Assembly (NCBI GenBank): GCA_911728455.2
Contig: OU452228.1
Location: 7,550,129-7,614,128 of the forward strand
DNA from: Marthasterias glacialis
Lineage: Eukaryota > Echinodermata > Asteroidea > Forcipulatida > Asteriidae
Direction: 5' to 3'
DNA: 64,000 nt
The position numbers and the translations under genes are program-made. A model generated the notes under the pieces. It saw nothing but the letters and a program-made list of their open reading frames with translations, had not been told where the DNA came from and did not search any database. Shown in pieces: positions 22,101 through 31,100 of the stretch (position 1 is its first letter; each line of letters begins with the position of its first letter).

Positions 22101-25100
22101 CTAATTGTTTTACTAATTTCTCAAAAACTGTAGCATTTCAGGCAAACTTATTTCAAGGGAACTTTTCTACCAAAACCAAGATTTTTTTTCTCTTCAATTT
22201 TACCAATGTTGTGCACACAGTTTGAATGGAAGGAAACTGATCGAACTGCAAACTTAGGTTTTGACTTAATATGTCTCTTACCAAATCGGGAGGGGGGGGG
22301 CATTGCTTTTCATTGAGGGGGGGGGGGGGTGCCAGGATGTTTTTTAATTAATTACATGTATCTGGATTGTTTTCATGGGGGGCACCTTGGGGGCGGAGCA
22401 CTGGAAATTTGTGGGCCCTATGCCACTGCTTGCTGTATAATAGACTAGTTTGCTAACAAAGTATAGACCTTCTTTTCATTTTGCAACTTCTCCTGAAGAC
22501 GAACAGAGTATACTGTTCGAAACGTCGAGACCCCAACGGCTCTTTTCAGAGCCACCGCTCCTTTATAAAAGAGTTTTCATACATGGTTGTACCCGCAAGT
22601 TTACTATTTAATTATAGTTCCTTATTATTTTTCACACCATGCAAAGCTTCAAACATCACTTTTTGCAACTTTGGTTGGCCTGTCAGTAATATGGGTAATT
22701 TGATAGCTTACCGGTATTGTATCAAATGATAAATTGTTGTATTTTGTAAATTGTACTGCGCATTGTAAATTAATCAATTTTGTTACCCATAACAAAAAGT
22801 ACACAACTTGTCATAATCTTTGTTGAAAATGGGTTTAAATGTTTTGTTAAAAATGGCAGATTTGTGCCAACCCAGTTGTACGTTTTGTGAAACTGAAGGC
22901 CGCCCATAATGGCTGTCAGAGTTTGTACACAAAAGAAAGGTCCATAGAGAATTACATGGTGAGACCCTATTCCCAATTAACTGAATAAATACACACAAAA
23001 ATATAATTAATTTAGCGCCTAAATGTATTAATTAATTTAATTAAGTTAATGTATTTCGGAAGGTTTATCTGTAATGGTTAACTAATGACTATAAGTACTG
23101 TATCACTCCAGTTTACAAATAGCCATTGAGTGTAAACTATGATCAATAATATACCCATAAACTGATGTGTGTTAATAATAATATCCTCCTATGATCAGTG
23201 TGATTCTTGACAAATTCCACCCATTGACCCAATTCACATGACGTCATCATCGCAATAATATTGGTAGCGCCATTTTGGTGGTCGATGTATTACTGTGTTA
23301 TTCAGAGAAGTGCGCATTTTAGGCAACGCGGCGTTTACACGTAAACCTATTGACCACCAAAATGGTGAGCGTGGCACAGTCGGCGCGTGTGACGTGCGTG
23401 CAAGGGGTCAATACCCCAAATTGCCACTACAGTGGCATTGTGAGGCACACACATACTTATGCACAGATAAGGGTCTCAATCTTGGAGGATTTCTGCAGTG
23501 GCAATCTGTGGCACTGATTAATCACCCATACAAATACAGTTACAGGAAAGTGTGGCATGGGTTACCTCACTGTTGTGTGCATAGCATAGGGGAGATTTTG
23601 AGGCACTTTGGAGTATGCACATATAGGAGGGCTAATAATAATAATAATAATAATAATACGCAGTTCTTATATAGCACTTTATCACACCCGATGGGTGTGT
23701 CAAAGTGCTCAGTGTGTTTTTCTGCAAGGTCATGAAGGTATGAGTTACGTTTTGAAGTAGTATGAGACCTAGTCCTTTACATAGCAACGTTGTAACGGAT
23801 TACACGGTGCTGTGGCGCAATCTGCAGCCGATCAAACCAGGAACACCGGGGCGAACCCCTTCTCTTTGCGATAAGTGCACTGGGTTCCTTTACGTGCATT
23901 ACACAACATACGGGACCTACGGCTTTATGTCCCATCCAAAGGATGCAACAATAGTGGTTTAAGTGTCACGACCGGGACTCGAACCCACACTCTGCTGATC
24001 AGAAACACCAGAGGCGGATTGCACCGAGTGGTCTTAAACTGGTCTATGCGCTTAGCCGGCTAACTTGAGATGTGTTTAGTCTTTAATTATGGACCGATTG
24101 CAATAGTGCGGTCTATAATTATAGCCTTAAATCTTAAGCCTGCGCTGAGCTGGCTATAATCAGTCTTTGTTTTGTTTTTATTATGGTGCTACATCTGCTA
24201 GTTTTTGATTTATTGAAAGACAACGAGGACACAAAATGTTTAGTTTTGACTGCAGAATTTCTCTACAATTCGTATAATTCTCGACAAGTGCCAACTTCTT
24301 TGCTTGACAGAAGGCTGTTGCCTAATGTTCAAACTTGTGCCATGGATAATGTGGCCTTTGGAACTAACAAAGCTTCCGTTAGGGATGTTTGTTTGTATTT
24401 TATTACTCCTCACTTACTAAGACCGGCTCATTGCAACAGGCTTAAAGACTGACTAAGCTAAGACCATCTAAGGTGGATAGCCGGCTATAACCCACTTGTA
24501 TTAGACAGCTGGCTAAGACTCTTTTATTGCAATCCGCCCCTGAGCTTGAGTCTGGTGTTCTTATCCATACTTTCCAGATTGTTGGATTCGATCCCACGAC
24601 CCATGCCATCTAGAGCAAATGTCTTACCACTGCCTGGTAGCTAGAGACTACAGGACTTGGGGGAAAGTATCAAGCATACAGTGCTTATCACACATCGGTG
24701 TGTGAGTAAAACACAAATAGTATTCTATATCTCCGATGTACATTTAACATCTTTTAAACTATGATCAAAAGAAATGTTCACCAGAGCTGATCTGTTTAAG
24801 ACAGTTCATGAACATTTGTCTTTTAAACATCTGCAATTTTGTAGAACTGTGTCCCGACAGTTCAGAACACATGAACTTATTGAATGCTTTGTCACATCAA
24901 ATCTCCAAATGTTACTTGTCGATCTTTTTTCCCACGCCCACTTTCAAAGTGTATTTTTTTGTACAAAACACACAAACAGAATTTGCTGCATGTTTTTCAT
25001 AAATTAAAATTATCATCAATGATAGTTTGCCTCCCCCCCCCCCACCCTAAAATAATATATAAATAAATAAAAAAGGGGCAGGAAAGTTTCTAGTCTCGTT

Positions 25101-28100
25101 TAAAACATATATTTCATACATTTGAATTAAATTAAAATGAATCAAACAACAGTGTTGGTATTGTTTTACATTGTACTTGTAAATTCTAGGAGATTTTCGA
25201 CATTCTACTGCTATGCCAATTCAATTGTGATAATCACAATTCAATAACTTGTGTACACCACTGGTACACGTAAAATAACAGTGGTTTCCCTTAATATATA
25301 AATGCAATTATTTCCTAGGCACTCTCTTCCATGATCTGTGACTTGAATTTGTTTTTTAAGTACCCTCAAATTTGTATTAGCATTAAATGCCAGAAAATGT
25401 TTGCATGGGAAGATAAACAGTTGTTATTGACCATGTGGCGGTCAGTTCGTCAGGCATAACAAGTTCAATGGTAAGAGTGAGTGGAACACAAATACGGGCT
25501 GAAAGAGAATCAATACCTTGAGTGTATTAATTAATTAGTGTTTTTAATGAACATTTAGCAGGCTGTATAGTCCGTAACCAAAAAGCTTACAATCTGTAAT
25601 TAACTGTTTATGTTATGACTGTTAAATCCAAATGAAGTTTGGTGTTAAGATTGTGAAGAAGCAGGTTTTGAAGACGGGTTGAGTTCTTGAGCGACCTGGT
25701 ACTGTAGATGTAGTAACATAAGAAGATCCTCTGACTGGCAAGAGCAGCCATCTTAATCAAATAACCAGCTAGACTGCAACTATCGACATCAATACCACAA
25801 GATCCCGGACTTGTTGTCTGGATCAATTCCCAGTGCATATCATTTGATCAAACCGATCGGACAATTAAGAAGGGCATAGCTCCCCGTGTGGAATGAGACC
25901 CCTTCACTGTGAAACAATTATTATTTGGGCATGACAATGAGTTCACTTAGTCAGTTGATGGGGATTTAATACTAGCAAACCACCGACCAAGGTCATAACA
26001 TGTGAGAAATTCATGAGCGGTGGACAGCTGGTGTGTGGGGGGAACCATCAATGCGGAAGAAGTCAAGAAAGTACGCTATCCAGCCTCAATACACTCTTGT
26101 AGAAACACTTGTGACTTGTTGAAACGATACACAATTATTGGTCAATCTTAACTACAGAATTTGGTGTATAATACTATTATTAAAAATTATTGGCATTCTC
26201 ACTTCAGAAGTGACTTGACATGTCGTTTTAAAGGGAAGCTACAACTGTGGTATTTACCTGCTAACTTAACTATAATTCTCTGAATGCTCACTCAGTGTTT
26301 AGAGTGTTCTGCAAGGTCTACTCATATAGAAGTTTAAATTGATGTGAAAAATAACAGCAGATTAAAAGATTAAAAGATTTTAAAAAAATATTCGTTCAAA
26401 GATTGTGAGAGCCTGCGATAAAACTTCAACTGCGTTTTGTTTCTAGTTAAAGAGTAAACAAAAAGGATTTTTTTTGCGGGGATGTGTGGGACTTCATTCA
26501 CAAATGATGAACAAATCAATCAAACAAAAGCAAGTAGGCCCTAATCGATCAAGAATATCATTCTGCAATAAATTTCACACTTCCATTTTAACATTGAGAA
26601 AAATGAAGGACATGTCGTCCTGTCTTAGTTAAACGAGTCTTGCAATCAATTGAAACACACAAAGTTGGCATATAACAAGAGATGTATTTTGTTTGACAGT
26701 TCTTTAATATACCATTTTGCAGATTATTAGTTGGTTTTACATCCAATCCAAATCTCTTAAAAAAAAAAAAGAAGTGATCATTGAGTCAATTTGTTCCAAG
26801 CACATGTGATGTTTGTCTTTTAAGAGTTCCATTTCAAACAGCGCACAGTTGCCCCGTTCCCAGAAAGAAAGGTGTTACATTCAGTTTGATCTACAGTACA
26901 GTACCCTATTTATGAAATTTTAATCCGTTCTAGGCACACTGGTTCACACCTCATCCATGGTCATCTGTTTTCACTGAACAGTGGTGTCGGGACAACAGGC
27001 ATTCATATTTTAAACACATGTGGTATATTGCTAGTCGCAATGTGCCAAACGTCAAGTTCATATAAATTTTGCAGTATACGGGCTTTCATCTTTATGTGTT
27101 TTGATCTCCTGTTTATATGCATCTGGATTTTGCTGTCAGCCATTCATATTTAAAAGCTGTCAGTGGCCTGGATGAATCTTTCAGGTGGGGAGTTTGTTGT
27201 CAGGCGCTACATTACTTAAAACACGAACAAGTTCTGGGGTGTCTTCTGCATTTGACATAACACAATTGGGTTCAACTGTTTCATGTTTAAAGAAAGAATG
27301 CTGGACACGAGTCTTTTCCCTTGTATTTTATGTTAACACCTCTAAAAACAAAACAAAAGCACACCAAAACATTTCTCTAGGTTAGTTTTAGTTGTAAGCG
27401 CTTCGCACCAAATGAATTTCCAGATAACCTTGTTGACATTTTACTCTGGTTTCACCAATGTTGAACTACCCTTAAATTAGTCTATAAAGATTATAAAAGG
27501 ACATAGAACTTCCGCCCACATATTTTTCTCAATCATATGGTAATTATAATTAAATAGAAAATCTGTGTGTAGGAATTTTATTATGGGGCACCAAGACCAA
27601 AATGATGACAACAAAGAACACATGTATGTGCTTTCATAGCACTGTGTCCTCTTCTTCAGCCCTCTTCACACCATTGAGGCAATTCTAAGGAAATAAAACT
27701 CAGAAATGTTCTGAGGAATTTTAACCAAGCCCACCGCCACATTTAATGCCATTTTCCTTGGAAAAATAAAGAACAATCAGCATGCTTATTCCAGGGTTTA
27801 TCTCGCTTAACCCTACTCCCGAGCAGGGGTAGCTTTTCCCTGGGAAATTGCCGGGGTTAGCAATTCAAGTGTCAAAAGGTCCAGTGTGAAAAGGAGTTTA
27901 GCCTCCTTGGAGTAACCCGCTATACAGTTCTTCATAGATCATAACATGGTGGTCACTTCAGAGTCTTAAGAGCAGTGTATTGCTTGCAGTACAAAGTGCT
28001 CATGACTAAAGATGAGAAGGAATCAAAGATTCATGAGACAAGTGTTGATCTGATGAAACTGTTACTGGAATGACAGTGCTTTTCATCAATGCCTGATGGT

Positions 28101-31100
28101 GTGGCTCACTGCAGTGGCATAATGATAGAGAGGATCGCATCAAGAAGTTGCAGGGCAAAAAAAAAGTTTCTCGAGACTTTCCAGGAACTTTGATATTATG
28201 TTATGTGTTGAAGCGATGTGTAATATGGTTAGTACAGGTTGATTTAACAATGAGACATTGCGCTTTAGTGTGAAGGAATGGATCCCTTGCGTTGATGTCA
28301 CATGCAGCTACTGTCTGCCCATGGTCTGCCATTTTGGGAGTCAAACTGCATGTAAAGATATGGTGCTCGTCTAACCGCGCATGTGTTGCCTAAAATGCGC
28401 CTTGCACAGGGGTAACTGATGGGGAATCTCACTCCCAAAATAGCGCCACCAAGATTTTTTGAGTAATGATGTGAGGTGGACTGGGTCAATTCTACAGGCT
28501 GAGATCTGATTAAAACTGTTCTACTAAATCAGCCAAAGTAGATATAGTAGATACGTGTGCTATCACATTGCACTTTTTCTCAACAAATGTTCCCCTTTAT
28601 CTTGGATAATGTCATAAGTATTTAAGCCAAGTCTGGCGAAGGGCTCCCACGTGCCTTTAAATTTGGTACACTAATGCAGCTAGTTCTAGAGTAAGTCGGC
28701 AAACGAGTTATAACTTTGAGGAAATAATATCAGAATTTTGTCAGAAATCTTGAATTAATGCATCAAGTTATCAATTACTGGGCAGAGGTTTTCTCGATAT
28801 TTATTTTTCTCTACTAATTTGGCAAAAAAAAAAAAAAATGAACCTTTCAGTAGTGTATTCATTCATATACTTTTCAATTTTATTTAAAGTTATTGATTGA
28901 TAAATAAATTTAAAAAAACAGTACACAAAGTGTGTACTTGGTCACTATTAACCACAAAGTGGTGAAATCTCAGTCCTCAACAAATGCAACCAAAAATAAA
29001 TGTCATTAACACTATCTTTCCCCGCCCACCTAAAAAAGAAAACGCCTGAATTATGCAGGATATTTTGCTGCAGCAGAATAGCGTCATATGAAATTTTCAT
29101 GACTGTTGACACTTAATCCACTGTACCTGCCCTGTACCAATGCACTGTCCCATAGAGTTGGCTTTACCAATCAATGATCTTCTTTAGGGGATTAGTCTGC
29201 AGGATCTGAAAAGATGCTTTGTAGCATTATACGCTAATCTTCTGTAATCCATGTAATCAATACTTGGGGATCTAAGCACACAAAACCCGACCATCTCATC
29301 CAATAGAACGCCTTTACAATGTAACCATACTTAATATCGATATTCAAAGTACTCAATACGCAGTTTACCTGTGTTTAGTGCTTGAGGGAACTTTATTCAG
29401 TTTGGGGTCTCTGTCTTGTTGTGAGAACTTCAAAGCTGTTTTATAGCTGACTATTATGAGTGTTTTAGAGAAATAATTAAGGACAGCTATTCAGACGCTG
29501 TCCCTACGGTGAGAACCAAGGGGGCTGTTTCATTGATGACTGTATGGGTCGTCTCTGACAGCACATACCTCGACTCACTGTGCATTATGGGCAGAACAAA
29601 TGGATTACAAAAGCCAGGATTGGTTTTACCATAGAGCAAGGACCAGACTCTATGGTTTTACATGAGATACTTTCATACCCTGTATAACTCAATGCTGATT
29701 TACAAAACACCGTTGTGCAAAGCTACCAGTCGTTTAAGTCAAGTTGTTAAATAAATGAGAAATTCAAAATCCGGACTTTTATATTTTTTTCCTTTTTTTT
29801 ATGGATTATGTCATTTATTTTGCATGATGACTGACAGCTAACTCCATTTCACTCTTTCTTAATAGTTAAAAATCCTTTAAAATAACCAGCTATTCTTGGT
29901 TTATTTTCTATTTCTATTTACAAGTGAGCTTTTTCCCGAGTCACTACTAGATTTTTTTCTCTATTTGGTGGCACTGAGTTTACAGTATATGTGTTCAACC
30001 ATTTTCTTCTTATTCATTGTGGCGTGTCGTGGCCGAGCGGATAAGAACACCGGACTCAAGCTCTGGTGTCTCTGATCAGCAGAGTGTGGGTTCGAGTCCT
30101 GGTCGTGACACTTGTGTCCTTATAAGCAAGACACTTAACCATTATTGCTTCGTCCTTCGGATGGGACGTAAAGCTGTAGGTCCCGTGTGTTGTGTAATGC
30201 ACGTAAAAGAACCCAGTGCACTTATCGCAAAGAGAAGGGGTTCGCCCCGGTGTTCCTGGTTTGATCGGCTGTAGATTGCACCACAGCACCTTGTGAACCA
30301 TTACATGGTGCTATGTAAAGGAACAGGTCTCATACTTCAAAAACGTAACTCATCATACCTCGAGGAAGAAAAATACTGAGCGCTCTGAGACGCCCATAGG
30401 GTGTGATAAAGCGCTATATAAAAACTGCGTATTATTATTATTTATTATTATTATTATTGCTGATATGTACGTTATTTAAGATCACTTACAATTTTCAAGC
30501 AAATACACAATTTGTTGCCAAGGATGATATATGACTGCAGCAATAAAACTGCATGAGGTTTGAGGATCTAATATTTTATATTTTATTCGATTTATGTGTA
30601 ACCCAGGTATGAGAAGTACACTTCCATGGCCCAGCAATCCAAACTTGACCAAAGCAGACGAGAAGTGAGCCAGTTAAAGCGTGCCCTGGAAAGAAGTGAC
30701 ACTTACATCGATGAGCTTGAGATGGATCTGCAAGGCTACAAGTCCAAATATGGACCCCTCACCAAGGAGTCAGGTGGATCCGGAGACAAATCAAAAGGGG
30801 CATCTTTGAGGGACTCTTCTGAAGATTCGGGGACTCGAGGCAAAACCAATAAGTCTAGTGATGGAAACATACCATCAACTTCCTCCTGTGGAACCTTCAA
30901 GCCGATGGATATGGGTGAGAACAGGAATCCACTGATAGTTTTGGGCAAAGACAGACACAGTTCAATGCCAGTTTATACTCACCAGAACCCCAAAATGAGT
31001 ACAAATATATTCACTTATGAAACATATCGGAATTATATTAAGAATAAGAAGGCAAGCCGTGTAAGCGTAACTCTGCAGCATGAACATCGTAAGGGCAGTG

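Larger units (their letters stand above)
22481..22640 (+). mobile_element. Probable 5'-truncated Penelope-like element 3' end
   Basis: The words CTCCTGAAGACGAACAG, GTTCGAAACGTCGAG and a following stem-loop recall the 3' terminal parts of Penelope-like elements in invertebrate genomes, as I remember them. A Penelope-like coding fragment elsewhere in the window shows the group is present in this genome. The right boundary is a guess and there is no coding part. It lies in OBI1 intron 5 in sense orientation. Confidence 0.45.

Noticed and set aside
30017..30111. Functional tRNA gene
   Set aside because: A and B boxes are present, but the segment is the head of a 446-bp SINE with a second copy at 23636-24600, and the acceptor stem does not close.
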